NCBI RefSeq assembly: GCF_041734735.1
Contig: NC_134899.1
Location: 4,126,149-4,190,148 of the forward strand
Direction: 5' to 3'
Source of the DNA: Babylonia areolata
Lineage: Eukaryota > Mollusca > Gastropoda > Neogastropoda > Buccinidae
DNA length: 64,000 bases
Below the pieces are notes generated by a model. The model worked only from the letters and a program-made list of their open reading frames with translations. It did no database searches and was not told the origin of the DNA. Below are positions 1 to 11,442 of this stretch, in pieces; position 1 is the stretch's first letter, and each line of letters opens with the position of its first letter. Position numbers and translations under genes: made by a program.

Positions 1-28
<28 letters not shown>
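1..28. repeat. (TA)n microsatellite at window edge
   Basis: A pure TA dinucleotide run starts the window; its left end is cut by the window border. Confidence 0.95.
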
Positions 29-31
<3 letters not shown>

Positions 32-59
32 AAGTATAATCTTAAAAAATGCTTTTTAC

Positions 60-2053
60 AAACCAAGAATTGAGGGGGCTGAATATGAATGTTATAATTA
101 TCAAAGCAATGAATGAATGTAACAAAATACTAAAGAAAACATGTAGAGAATATGAAAAAAAATATTGCAAATGAAGGGGAAAAGAATCCAAAGAAATTCT
201 GGAAACATGTTCAAGGACAAATGAAAACAAACATGGGTATTAGTACTCTTAAAAAACAACGACAGATGGTTCCCTGGCAGTGTCTGATGAAGAAAAAGCA
301 GAAACTCTAAGTAGGGGTTTTGTTTTTTTTTGTTTTTTTTTCTCAAAAGTGTGTTGTGATATAAAAACTCCTCTTGCTGTTGAGAAGAAATTACCAGAAT
401 TAAATAGTAATAAGGCTCAAGGACCAGATAAGATTCCACCTAAAGTGCTAAAAGAGGCTAGCAGGGAGCTATCTATATTGCTGTGTCAGCTTTTTCATAA
501 ATCACTAGAAACTGGTATACTTTCAAAAGATTGGGAAAAAACTTGAAGTAACAGCAATTTTCAAAAAGGGTACAAAATCAGATGCCAGTAAGCTTAACCT
601 GTATTGTTTGTAAGGTGCTGGAGTCTGTTATAAGAGATGCCACAGCAGAACATTTTACTGATAATAATTCATATGCAGAATGTCAGCGGGGTTTCAGATG
701 AAGGTGTTCATGTATAAATCAGCTACTTGAAGTTATGGAAGACCTTACCAGCTTAATGGATGATAGTCAACCAGTTGATATTGTTTATCTTGATTTCAAG
801 AAGGTGTTCAGTTCTGTCCCGCATTGACGACTATTGATAAAACTCCAGTCTTATGGTATCCAGGGTGGTGTATTTCAGTGGATAAGCAACTTTTTACACA
901 AGGGTACATGTGGGTGAACATTTATCAAATAAAATTGATGTTCTCAGTGGCATCCCACAAGGCAGTATTCTGGGTCCAATCCTATTTACAATATGTATCA
1001 ATGATCTGCCAGATGAAATCCAAAGCATATGTAAAGTATTTGCTGATGATACAAAATCTATAATAAAGCAGCTGATAATGTCATTCAAAAAGATTGAAAG
1101 ATGTTGCATGAATGGTCAGATACATGGAACCTCTGTTTTAACGTATCAAAATGTAAGGTTATGCACATTGGCAAACAAAACCTTGGTTAAGACTACACTT
1201 TGCATATGGGTAATCATGTTCAAATTATAAATGCACGTAAAGAGGAAAAGATCTAGGAGTGACAAATTAACTTATAATTTCCTTTGGGCCTCACATCCAG
1301 AGAATTATAAATAAAGCTAACCAAATGATTGGAATTATAATTAAAGTTTTTACTTTTAAAGATAAGGTTATGCTTTTGAAATTATATAAGGCTTTTATTA
1401 GACCTCATTTGGAATATGGGAATGTTGTGTGGTATCCTACATGGAAATATCAATCAATAACTATTGAAAATGTTCAAAGGAGTGCTACCAAAATGTTGAA
1501 GGAATGCCAGAATATGACGTATGGAGAAAGATTAAAGTATTTAGATTCATACTCTCTGAAGGGATGAAGGATTAGGAGAGATTTGATACAGACTTACAAA
1601 ATTATTAACAACATTGAGGACATTAATTGATACTAACATTTTTTTTACTCTTCGCTAATCAAGCATAACAAGAAATTCTGAAGGAAAAATATTTGTTCAA
1701 CCATAATGTACTAACAAAAGAAAATATGATTTTTCTATTCGTGTTGTTAACATGTGGAACTCACTACCACCTTCAGTTAAATTTGCAAAAGATATCAATT
1801 AACAGTTTTAAGAACTTTCTGGACTGCGATCCAAAATTCGGTAATATGTTTTTTTTAAATTTGACGAATGATTGCTTTCATATATCTAAAATGAAGCATG
1901 CAATGCAAACCAAAAAGATATTCATACAAAGAGGGGGCCGCGAGGCCTATAAGGCAAAAATGCCAGTCCCAACTGCTACATGAGGTGGCTTGATATGGTT
2001 ATGTTTCAGTGTGTCGAAAATATTACTTGTACTTGTACTTACTTGTACTTGTA
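60..2053 (+). mobile_element. Degenerate CR1-like LINE (reverse transcriptase remains)
   Basis: Broken reading frames on the plus strand spell successive parts of a non-LTR reverse transcriptase. 361-540 reads as the palm entry (a KAQGPDKIPPKVLK-type segment). 940-1060 carries SGIPQGSILGPILF and the catalytic VFADDTK motif. 1325-1567 encodes the thumb region (IRPHLEYGNVVW), and 1693-1983 the C-terminus. Several stops and frameshifts separate these pieces, so it cannot make a full protein. The 3' end is an ACTTGT-type short repeat at about 2025-2053, as in CR1/Jockey-group elements that end in a short tandem repeat rather than poly(A). The endonuclease is missing, so the copy is 5' truncated. 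CR1-like is my reading of the motif style; the exact clade is not certain. Confidence 0.8.
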
Positions 2054-3130
2054 TATTGCGGTGTTGAAGGCCTAACCGGCCTGTTCACCGATCCAGAAAT
2101 ATCTCTCACTTGTTATGCAGCATGCGTGGCATATTAAAGGTGACAGGCTGGGTCGTACAGTGTAGGCAGGCTCTTCCAATGCGTGTCCAGTCTGTTTTTA
2201 AAGGCGTTTACTGATGGGGCGGTCACCACACTATCAGGGAGGCCATTCCATACAGTGACGACTCTCTGGGAAAAATACCCAGCACGCAAGCTCAGCCTGC
2301 AATGACCCTTGGCCAGCTTGAGGGTGTTTCCCCGGGTGTCCCTGCCTTGAAAGAGGTGCAGCATGGGTCGATCTGTGTCGTATATTCCGTGTACGTACTT
2401 GTCACCTCTTGTTCGGTGATGTTCCAGGCTAGGCAGTCTCAGACTAGCGAGACGCTCTGGGTAGGACAGCTGCTTCAGGGAGCCTATCAGGCGGGTTGCT
2501 CGCCTCTGTACATCCTCTATGTCAGTGCGTAGGGTCTTGTGTCTTGGCTGCCAAACTGAATGACCATATTCAATGACTGGTCTCACCAGGGACTTATAGA
2601 GCGAGACAAAGGTTTCTGGCGTGAGATGGTCGAAAGACCTTCTTATGACCCCTAGGACTTTGTTGGCTTTTGCTGTTGCATGTGCCACATGATTTTTTAA
2701 GCTTAGGTCTTTGTCCACCAGTACACCCAGGTCTCTCTGTACGTCACTCTCCTCCAGCCAATGTGTGCATTCCACTCCCAGAGGATCCCGTCCTCTCATG
2801 CAGTAGTGGGCTGCTTCCTTAGGGTTGCCCAATCTTAGGACGCTGCATTTATCTGGATGGAAACGGAGTTGCCAGTCCATGGACCATTGCTGTAATCGAT
2901 TTAGGTCCTCTTGAAGCATACCCCTCGACTCACTATCGTCACTGCATGAGAAAATCTTGGTGTCATCTGCAAAGAGCTCGACATGACTGTGGACATGACG
3001 TGGCAGGTCATTGATGTAAATGACGAAAAGTAGAGGCCCTAAGACGCTGCCTTGAGGGATGCCGCTCGTCACCTTTGCCTGCTCTGATCTTACGCCGTTA
3101 ACTATAACTATATTGTTCCAGTTCAAGTTC
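2054..3130 (-). mobile_element. 5'-truncated CR1-like LINE with a long open RT frame
   Basis: A minus-strand frame (stop at 2134) of about 330 codons encodes the second half of a CR1/Jockey-type reverse transcriptase. It shows SGIPQGSVLGPLLF, the LFADDTKIF catalytic box, the thumb (VRPVIEYGHSVW) and a C-terminal VWNGLPDSVV segment that ends ORF2 in this group. The frame is open from about 3125 to the stop, so this copy is younger than its left neighbour. It starts abruptly near 3130, which is the usual 5' truncation. Its 3' tail (ACAAGT units on the minus strand) runs into the ACTTGT tail of the plus-strand element at 60-2053, so the two elements meet tail to tail. Confidence 0.85.
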
Positions 3131-3239
3131 ATAATAACGCATGATAAGATTTTTGAGAAAAGAAAAGAAAAGAAACCACTGACAATTCCTGTCAATACAA
3201 ATTAAGGTGCTCGAGTCCTGCTTAGTGGTCCAGGAAAGA

Positions 3240-3352
3240 AAAATCGAAAGTATTATTGGGTATACGCATGCGCTCCAGATGAATTGTCTCCCTTATAAAA
3301 ACTTCCGGATTAATATTTGTTCGATGACCTTAATGGTGTAGACGCCAATAGG
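3240..3352 (+). promoter_or_regulatory. Candidate CpG-type promoter of the raftlin-like gene
   Basis: About 600 bp upstream of the first coding exon lie a palindromic ACGCATGCGC (3264-3273), which fits the NRF-1 consensus, and ACTTCCGG (3301-3308), a textbook ETS/GABP core. Paired NRF-1 and ETS sites are typical of TATA-less animal promoters. A splice donor-like GGGTAGGT at 3351 could end a short non-coding first exon, joining to the acceptor at 3821-3827. No transcript evidence is available, so the start site and the noncoding exon are inference. Confidence 0.35.
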
Positions 3353-3594
3353 GTAGGTTTGTTCGCAGCACTTGGTATGTTGAAAACGCAGATATTTTGA
3401 TCATAGTTTGTAGTTCGAGAAGTGGTGTACCTATCTGCACACAGTATATTATCAAGGGATACAAAGTTATAGTAAAATCAACTGCCAGTATTATTTGTGT
3501 GATCGTGTAGTTTGTACAGAACAAAAATAGAGTTTGTACAGAACAAATGTAATCTTCCACCTGGATGCTTCCACTTCACTTAAATGCGTTCATA

Positions 3595-3604
3595 CGCGCG
3601 CGCG

Positions 3605-3651
<47 letters not shown>

Positions 3652-3740
3652 ACATAGATTTAAACTCCAATTCCCTACTTTAGTGTACAAAGGAAGACAC
3701 TGTAAAGTGTTCAAGTGTGGACACTATCACAATATCAGGC

Positions 3741-3788
<48 letters not shown>

Positions 3789-3797
3789 CGTGTGTGG
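3595..3797. repeat. (CG)n(CA)n ... (TG)n(CG)n inverted microsatellites
   Basis: 3595-3612 is (CG)n running into (CA)n to 3653. 3743-3780 is (TG)n running into (CG)5 at 3781-3790. The two tracts are reverse complements of each other, with a spacer of about 90 bp, and the acceptor of the first coding exon follows within 40 bp. Confidence 0.9.
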
Positions 3798-3827
3798 TTT
3801 CTTTCATATTTGTTTTGCTTTCTCCAG

Positions 3828-3868
3828 TTAAATCAGATCTACAAAGATCAAAGAGTGAAGCAGAAAAG
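3828..3868 (+). other. Probable 5' UTR part of first coding exon
   Basis: A polypyrimidine stretch ending TCTCCAG at 3821-3827 is a good splice acceptor 41 bp before the ATG at 3869. The frame stays open further upstream only through microsatellite sequence, so the ATG at 3869 with its myristoylation-type context is the preferred start. Confidence 0.5.
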
Positions 3869-4112
3869 ATGGGTGGCAGTGAATCCAAAGGAGAAGTTGT
3901 GTCGGTTAAGCCGCCAGAGGAGGCGCGACCTGGACCTCCCTATCCTGGACCTGAGGCTAAATACAAGTTTATGGACACAAATGTATGATCAGTTGTTTTT
4001 CTTCTGGATATTTTTCAAAACTATATTGGGTTGCAGAAATCTTCTCTGTCTGTCTTTTACTCAGTCTACCACATTTGTATGCACATGCACTCACGCATGC
4101 CCACACGCACAT

Positions 4113-4160
<48 letters not shown>

Positions 4161-4515
4161 TCACAGAGGCACTCATACACACACACACACACACACACAC
4201 GCGCGCGCACAGAGGCTTCCATTCATGTTTTCATTCATGTACACACACACACAAATGCACACACACACACACAAACAATCACACACACGCACACCTTGGC
4301 TGTTATTGTTTACTACGTTGTATGGATCATTCTACAGGTGATTGTCAGGTTCAGCACCATTCTTCATCTGCTTCACATCCCCTGTGTCAGATCAGGAACT
4401 CTCCTTCTTCCACTTCATTCAAGTCTTCACTCAAAACCCACTTCTTAAAAACCATGTAGAAACCACTGCCCCACCCCATTGTTCTCATTTTGTTAATGTG
4501 TACTTCTGGTCAGTA

Positions 4516-4564
<49 letters not shown>

Positions 4565-5663
4565 CTGTTTTTGTGAGGCATTTGAAGCCCTATTAGTAGG
4601 CACAATATAAATTCACATTATCAGTAAACTTTGAACAGTTATTACTTTGCCAGCAGTGAAAAACAATTTTCTTGCTAGTATTATGAAACCACATACAAAA
4701 CAAGTGCTTGAAATTGCTTGAACTGTGGCAAAACTTCATGATCAGTAAATTGCATGGAAGTTTATCAAGAGTTGTGTCCCTTATTGAACAGTTTCTGACT
4801 CGGTGCGTAATAATTGTTATTGTGATATTTCAAGTTTTTTGGTGTGTTTTTTTTTCTTAACTGACAGAATTGCTTGCATAGTAAAGACCATGTCATTTAT
4901 GTTCCGGACAATGATAATGCAAAACAACTAATTAGTGGAATGTAACAAAACATTAGACTCGTCACACCAGAGTTTTATCTGCTCTTTCAACATTATTGTG
5001 TTACTGCTGTAGGACTTTTTTTCACAGCATAGACGTAAGCCTCCAGTATGTCAAAGTCAGGTTGTTGTTTTTTTTCTACCAGATTATCTTTAATCTTTTA
5101 TGTCCGTTAGTGTTAGCTGGTCTTTTTTTATTATTTTTTTTATCAAGTATTAAAAATTGACACTTGATCATTTTCAGGTTGTGATCAGTAGTAAGGTGAC
5201 ATTCAGTTTTATGTCTTCACCAATGCTGACCAGCAACATTGACAATTACTACCCTCTCCTGGCTGCTCAGTATGCTGAAGGATATCGCCTCTTGTCTTTT
5301 TACCGAATTCCAGGGCAGCAGCAGTTGCAAGGATTTTTCAGTACCTCTATGGCCCTTGGTTTTCAGGTATGGCCATAAGAAATTTGAGTGTAATTGATAA
5401 TCACAATGGTTATGATGATGATGACAATATATAATAATGATACAGCACCTATAACTACTATCACTGCTACTGATAATGGTTATGATATTACTGCTACAAC
5501 TACTGCTTCTCCTGCTAGTAATAATAACAATGATATAGCATTTTCTAACATCTCAACTTGCTTGAAAATAACATTCATGCATGTCAGTCACTGAGTTTGA
5601 CGAAAAACACACAAAAATCTCCCCACATCCCCATCCCCCACACATCTTCTTACACTCACACAC

Positions 5664-5696
<33 letters not shown>

Positions 5697-7380
5697 GATG
5701 AGCAAAGCCATTTGCAACAGATTTAACCTAGTCGTAAAAAATAGCAGGCTTTATGTTTCTGTCCCTGTTTCTCTCTGTGTGTGTCTCTGTCTCTGTCTCT
5801 GTCTCTCTCTCTTTCTTTCTCTCTCACACTCTCTAGGGCCAACATGAAGCAGACCTGACTGTGCCTTCCAATCCTTCACGTGCCGTGTGTTGTGCACATG
5901 ACTAAGAACAGGAGTCAAGGATCCAGTGATCCAGGTCCATATTCCATGGGTTATCGTTATGGAAGTAAACTTACATGTGGCTCTGAAAATGTAATATTGC
6001 TTCCGAAATAAGAGTGATACAGTCACACATCATGTCAAAAAAACCAAAAAAAAAAAAAAAACCCAAACAAACCAAAAAAAGAAAGGACCATTTATATAGA
6101 TAATCTTGTGACTTGCAGCCCATGAATACAAAAGTAGAGGAAGAAGAAAGAAGCATTGATTCATGGACAGACGTTTCATTTTTTTGTTGTTGTTTTTGTT
6201 TTGTATAGAATTATCATACTGTGTGTGAGCTAAGCATCGTGCCTTGAAGTAGGCATTTAAATAGTGGGCTTATTATTTTTGCAAAATGTAGCAATTGTTA
6301 TATCCATTGTGTGTTATTTATCAAGCGGAGCATATACTGTGTTGAACATGTTTATTAATGAATCAGTGTTGACTTAGTGGGCACATGAACAAACCTAATT
6401 TGTGTAGTTTTGTTGATGAATTCTTATTTATTCAATCACTTTCTGTTTTTTGAATATACAGAAATGTTGATTTCTAATTAATAATAACAGTCATCATTAT
6501 GACAGAAATGATAATAATCCAAATGATAAAATAATATCACTTATTTTCAGTCTAATATCATCATCTTAGATGAACAGACTAGAAATAAATAAATGAACTA
6601 TGTTTTTCATGTCACCTTCCTATCAGCGAGCATGTCAACAATTTCTCATTCTCAGATGACAGAGAGATTTTTTTTTTTGGTATTTTGTATTGTAAGATGT
6701 GCACATCTAACTAATTCAGTGTCTGTAAGGATCTGAGTTCAAAATCTGGCCTCACCCTTTCTGCCAAGTTTGACTGGAAAATCAAATTGAGCTTCCAGTA
6801 ATTTGAATGCGGTGATAAACTGAGGTCCCTTGTGCAGCATAAACTTGCATGTATGATGGGTTATGCTGCTGGTCAGACATCTACCCAGCAGATGTGGTGT
6901 CATGTGTATGGAATTGTCTGAACGCAGTGATGCCTCATCACTGAAACTCATCTAGTGAGTGAATGACTCTGGGCAGGGGATTTTCTGCCGTTACCCTGCC
7001 GCTCCACGCAGAGAAAGCTGGCAGCTGCGGATCGAGAAGTCGACTATCCAGTTAGCGGCTCAGTACAATGGGATCATAGCGTTCAACCCCAGCGTGGTGA
7101 CGGACTCGAGCCACCTCTTGGAGAGCATCACACGCAATGCTCTGGGGGGAGGGCGCCTGATCTGCATTGAAATGACCGGGGGTCAGCAGGCTGGGAGCAT
7201 GCGGCAGGCTATGAGAGGCTTGTCACCATGTGAGTTCCTTTTCCTCCTTGTTAGGAAAAAAAGAAGTCATTTTTATACATCTAAACAAGACAAATAGAAG
7301 TAAGAAATGGAGAGAAAAAAAGAAAGAAATTAGAATAAGAGAAAGAATGCATTAATATGTCACAAAATGAAATAGAAAGA

Positions 7381-7426
<46 letters not shown>

Positions 7427-7537
7427 CAGCATTCAAGTGACAAACAATCCATCCAGCATTTTTCGTCACCTTTTTCATTTTCACCTTGGAGGCTAGGATC
7501 AGAGGATATGTGTTTGTATCCGTCTGTGCACCAGCAA

Positions 7538-7592
<55 letters not shown>

Positions 7593-7697
7593 TCTGTCTG
7601 TCTCTGGCTGTGCACCTGCAAGTGTAAGTGTATCTGTCTCTGTCTCTGAACATGCAAGTATGTTCATGTATATTTGTCTCACTGTTGGCAATCGCTT

Positions 7698-7728
<31 letters not shown>

Positions 7729-7926
7729 ATTATAGCCAAGTCTTGGTGTGTGTCTCTCCACTCCACTCACCCCCCCTTCACCCACCCCCCCAAAAAAAGA
7801 AAGGTGAAGAAATAGTAGAAAGTGGCTGGTTTCTGACATGACTTTTATGGCAGTTTTGGAAGGACCCTGAGTGAGTTACTTCCCTTGCTAAACAATTGAA
7901 ACGTTTGACATGACTCCACCTCCACA

Positions 7927-7973
<47 letters not shown>

Positions 7974-10209
7974 CACGCACGGATGCATGCATGAAACAAC
8001 TCACACACATACACACACACACACACACACACATATGTGGTTATATGTGTGTCTTGATATATGGGTGTTTTTGGTTGTGCATGCTGTCGGTCTATGTGTA
8101 CTTTGCTGGTTATGGCATGTCACTGGTTTATGTGTGTGTTGACGGCGACCGACACAGTGATGGGAGTGGACCTGTTCTACGAGATCCCTGACACGCCTGG
8201 AGCGATGCAGTACGTGTACAACGTTGTGTCCGTTCCCATCAGGCTCACTGTGCGCATGGGGTTCAGGCCTTCCCCTGTGGCTCACTGCGACTGGATGGGC
8301 GTCCTGGCCGACAGCCTCAGCAAAGGGTGGCGCCTGATCGAGATCTTCATGGACAAGGGAATCCTCGCACGAGTAAGTGAGCGTTGGTGGTGTATGTAGT
8401 TCATAGAGTGAAGGACTTGTGTTTTGGGGTGTACAGGGTTAGCATGAAATTGTACAGACATGCCATGTGCTGAATTCTGAGCAGACTTTGCTTCAGTCGA
8501 GTGCATTTTGCTATGCTGTTACACTTTTGTGGAAAATACTAGGTTGTATGAAAAAGATGTGTACCTATCAGAGTGGATTTCTTCTACAGAATTTGCCAGA
8601 GGACAACACTTTTGTTGCTGTGGTTCTTTTTCAGCGCACCAAGTGCATGCTGCACACAGGACCACAAATTGTTTCATCCAAATGACTAGATGCTATGTTC
8701 CGGTTGTACTTTGGAGAAAGGGAGAAAGCAGGAATCGAACCCACACCCTCACAGACACTGTGTTAGCAGATAAGCATCTTAACCTTTCTGTCATCTGCCT
8801 CAAAGGTGGACTCACAAGCCTCTGCTTGTTCTTCAAGGCCTGTTTACTGATTGGGTTGTTCGACAGTCCTTAAATTTTTTTTTTTTTTTTTTTTTTTTTG
8901 GGGGGGGGGTTATTATCCACCTTCCGGGCCAGGCTTCATCCAGGAATTTGTCCAGAGGCAGGGCAGACACTTGTGCCTCAAGCACCTTGCGCATTGTTGT
9001 CAGCCTCATCTGCTGTCTGCAGGTGTGAAGAGTTGGCAGCTGGAGCTTTACTAATTCACTATGACAAAAGCAACCCAAGAACTCTTTCACAGTGGACACA
9101 GTAACACTAACAAAATGATTACAGATGAACTTAAACTTCAATACAGTCAGTTCTAATGTCTGACCCGGCAATGAAGTCATTGGACATGTTGCTGATCAGG
9201 GTAATGAGGTCAATTTAAAGATCAGACAGTAGATGTTTGCTACTGTGATGACTAAATTGACCATAGATATTTTGACAGAATGGAGCATATTGAACTGTGA
9301 CATTTGCTGAAGAGGGGTATCTCACATCTCTGCCTTCAGTAAGAGAATGTTTGGTTGAAGCCTGACCAAAAAAATGCTTCACTGATATATTGTAGAAATA
9401 CCTGAGTCGTTTACAACTAACAACTGACATGCTGCAAAAGGAGGTGACTCACTGACCGGTCAGTTACAGCTAACAACTGACATGCTGTGAGTGGTGGTGA
9501 CTGACTAACCAGTCAGTAGTAACTATCGACTGACATGCTGTGAGTGGTGGTGACTGACTAACCAGTCAGTAGTAACTATCGACTGACATGCTGTGAGTGG
9601 TGGTGACTCACTGACAGGTCAGTTACAGCTAACAACTGACATGATGTGAACAGAGGTGATTAACTGACCAGTCAGTTACAGCTAACAACTGACATGATGT
9701 GAACAGAGGTGATTAACTGACAGATTGTGTTCGTTCTCCAGAAGGGGGGTTTCCAGGCTTCCTTGAATTCCTTGTGGTTCTTTGAGAAGCCGGCGTACTG
9801 CCGGGATGACCCCACACCAATCTATGAGGGCACGGTGATCACCCACGAGATCAAGATCAAGACGACATCTTTCGGGTCAACAAGCACCACGACCCGATGG
9901 GAACCTGTCATCTCTGACATGGGCAGCAAAGGCTGGGAGCTGGCCTGCATCCTGGAGCTCCCTGAGTATCGCATGACAGGCATCGCCACAGCCTACATGG
10001 TGTGCAAGTTGTTTTTCCAGCGCCCTATTTTACCCACATCTAGGGTTGAGGCTTCAGCTCCCTCTGACCTTCCGCCACCTTACGATATCGCCGTGCGTAT
10101 GCCGGCGGTTGGGTGGAGACAGGGGGGAGAACTGGCTGAGGGAGGTTATCACCCTCCACCTGCTACCGTTGAGCCTTTTCCTCCCGCCCCTGAAAAGATG
10201 GGACACTGA
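3869..10209 (+). CDS. Raftlin-like, probably N-myristoylated membrane protein (5 coding exons)
   Basis: Coding exons are 3869-3982, 5178-5366, 6977-7229, 8158-8372 and 9742-10209. All introns are GT/AG and the phases (0, 0, 1, 0) join without a break, giving 412 residues. The protein begins MGGSESK, which fits an N-myristoylation signal (Gly2, Ser6). A Pro-rich linker (about 17-28) leads into the conserved body. Segments such as [23 protein letters not shown] and [13 protein letters not shown], and the end motif KLFFQRP, match the pattern of vertebrate raftlins, which have a QQGFSLAAL-type segment and a GWQLTCVLP segment followed by VFLQRP. Raftlins are acylated lipid-raft proteins on the inner face of the plasma membrane, involved in immune receptor signalling and uptake. 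Unlike vertebrate raftlin (MGCG) there is no Cys3 for palmitate. The C-terminal tail after about residue 345 is Pro-rich and holds a PPPY motif (368-371), a possible WW-domain ligand. The family assignment is from memory of motifs, not an alignment. Confidence 0.72.
4090..4562. repeat. CA-rich and TG microsatellites in intron 1
   Basis: CA repeats with CG interruptions cover about 4100-4300 and a (GT)n tract lies at 4520-4561, in opposite orientation. Long reading frames of His/Thr or Cys/Val repeats across here are microsatellite artefacts. Confidence 0.9.
5655..5830. repeat. (CA)n and CT-rich low-complexity DNA in intron 2
   Basis: (CA)n spans about 5655-5697, and CTGT/CTCT pyrimidine-rich sequence covers about 5757-5830. 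Confidence 0.85.
5835..6155 (+). mobile_element. Old degenerate SINE copy (same family as 63518-63893)
   Basis: The order of recognisable blocks (AGACCTG, cct-TC-AC-GTG, GATCCAGTGATCC, GGGTTAT..GGAA, and CAGCCCATGAA followed by AGAAGAA) matches the body and GAA-rich tail of the intact SINE at 63518-63893, with heavy divergence and an A-rich insertion at 6038-6077. The tRNA-like head is not visible. It lies in intron 2 of the raftlin-like gene. Confidence 0.5.
6685..6953 (+). mobile_element. tRNA-derived SINE abutting exon 3 of the raftlin-like gene
   Basis: A decayed tRNA head with a B-box-like GAGTTCAAAATCTGG (about 6731) is followed by the body block GCTGCTGGTCAGACATCTACC, then CAGATGTGGTGT and GAACGCAGTGATGCCTC. 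The end is CTGAAACTCATC. The same block order is seen at 20012-20285 and 42575-42705. The SINE ends only about 23 bp before the AG of the exon 3 acceptor (6975-6976), so the short acceptor region is squeezed between SINE and exon. Confidence 0.7.
7382..8034. repeat. Five CA/TG microsatellites in intron 3
   Basis: (CA)n at 7382-7422, (TG)n at 7540-7590 and 7699-7723, (CA)n at about 7925-7972 and a shorter CA tract at 8012-8034. Nothing else was recognised in this intron. Confidence 0.92.
8530..8800 (-). mobile_element. tRNA-derived SINE, minus orientation, intron 4
   Basis: Read on the minus strand, a tRNA-like head with a GGGTTCGATTCC B box (near 8730) leads to a body that matches, block for block, the plus-strand SINE at 15345-15749. 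Examples are the GTGCAGCATGCACTTGG-type block and the reverse of ATTTGCCAGAGGACAAC. The poly(A) end is not preserved here. Confidence 0.65.
8874..8912. repeat. (T)n(G)n homopolymer run
   Basis: About 23 T followed by about 10 G in intron 4; length is likely to be unstable and error-prone in sequencing. Confidence 0.9.
9405..9722. repeat. 53-bp minisatellite, six copies, ending at the exon 5 acceptor
   Basis: The block ACTGACATG recurs at exact 53-bp steps (9422, 9475, 9528, 9581, 9634 and 9687 for the preceding base). Units carry variants such as GCTGTGAGTGGTGG or GATGTGAACAGAGG in the middle, so two subtypes alternate. The array ends about 20 bp before the exon 5 acceptor of the raftlin-like gene (9740-9741), so it probably lies over or next to the branch-point region. 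Confidence 0.95.
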
Positions 10210-10224
10210 GGAGCATGCAGTGAC

Positions 10225-10415
10225 AGCAATAATTACAGTAACACTGCGTCTTTATTGTCCAGTTTAAAGACCAGAATGGAGTGAGTATGGACAGCAAGAA
10301 TTACAGTAACACTGGGTCTTTATTGTCCAGTTTAAAGACCAGAATGGAGTGAGTATGGACAGCAAGAATTACAGTAACACTGCGTCTTTATTGTCCATCA
10401 CTCAGTTTAAAGCAT
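10225..10415. repeat. 68-bp tandem repeat (2.6 copies) in the raftlin-like 3' UTR
   Basis: AATTACAGTAACACTG starts at 10231, 10299 and 10367, a period of 68 bp. It begins about 20 bp after the stop codon, so it is expected in the transcript's 3' UTR. Confidence 0.92.
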
Positions 10416-10978
10416 TTTCTCTCTCATGTTTTTTGAATTCTTGAATTTATAATTTTTACATTACTGACCATGGAAACGCAAGTGCTGATTATAGAGTTTA
10501 GGGAGGAAATGGATGATTTGTAAATTTTGGTGCTGACATCATTACATATAATTTTGTTTGTGTTCATTTTCTTGGTGTTTTTTTTGTTTTGTTTTTTTCC
10601 AGTTCAGATTTTTTTAAATTTTATTTTATTTTTTTATACCTAGCCCTATTTGTAATGATACATCTTTTTACCTGAAGTTGTTTTCTCTTTTCATTTATTT
10701 GTGTGTCTGTCTGTTTCCAACTCTGTGTGTGGGTTTTTTTTGTGTTTGTGTGTGTTTGTGTGTGTGTGTGTGTCTGGTTCTTTCATCTGTATGAATTTAT
10801 TCTAGAGCTCCTTCTGATTTATTGTTCATCTCCAGCCTTTATAACAGGGTGCATTTGTAGAGTGTCTTTCGGCACTCAGAACATGGGTGGTGTCCATTGA
10901 CGTTTTCTCCTGCTGTGTATACATATTTCAATATTTTTGGTACAGGTGTGAGTATATAATTCATATATGGATGTGTAT

Positions 10979-11041
<63 letters not shown>

Positions 11042-11442
11042 TAACACTTTACATTGCATGTTTTTTTTCTGCTGTGCATGCATATTTGAATATTTTTGTT
11101 ACAGGTGTGAGTATGTAATTTGTATATGTATGTAATTTTTATATACAGACACTCAACTTTATACTGCATGTTGTTGTTTTTTTCCTGCTGTGTATGCATA
11201 TTTAGATATTTTTTTTATTACAAGTATGTGTATATGATTTATATAATTATATTTGTAACTTTTTATACATACACTTTTTATTGCTTTTTGTTTTCCTTCT
11301 GTGTATGCATATTTAGATATTTTGGTTTCAAGTATGTGTGTTTGCTTTACAGACATATGATTTCTATATAATGGCATATTTTTTTCTTTATTGTTTTTGT
11401 TTCTTTTTCTGTTTGGATTCCTTTCCAGAGAGAGGTGGTGGA
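10416..11442. other. Gene-free 3' flank with (TG)n and (TA)n tracts
   Basis: Probably 3' UTR or flank of the raftlin-like gene. It is T-rich, with a TG tract near 10739-10772 and a (TA)n tract at 10987-11033. Loosely repeated blocks of about 120-130 bp containing TCTGCTGTG-ATGCATATTT (near 10905, 11067, 11185 and 11297) suggest a fourth, very degenerate tandem array. Confidence 0.55.

Noticed and set aside
3717-4459. Overlapping frames of His/Thr and Cys/Val repeats
   Set aside because: They are translations of CA/TG microsatellites; the only supported coding piece here is 3869-3982.
9405-9722. CRISPR-like regular repeats
   Set aside because: Units are contiguous and diverge along their whole length, with no unique spacers; the context is an intron of an animal gene.
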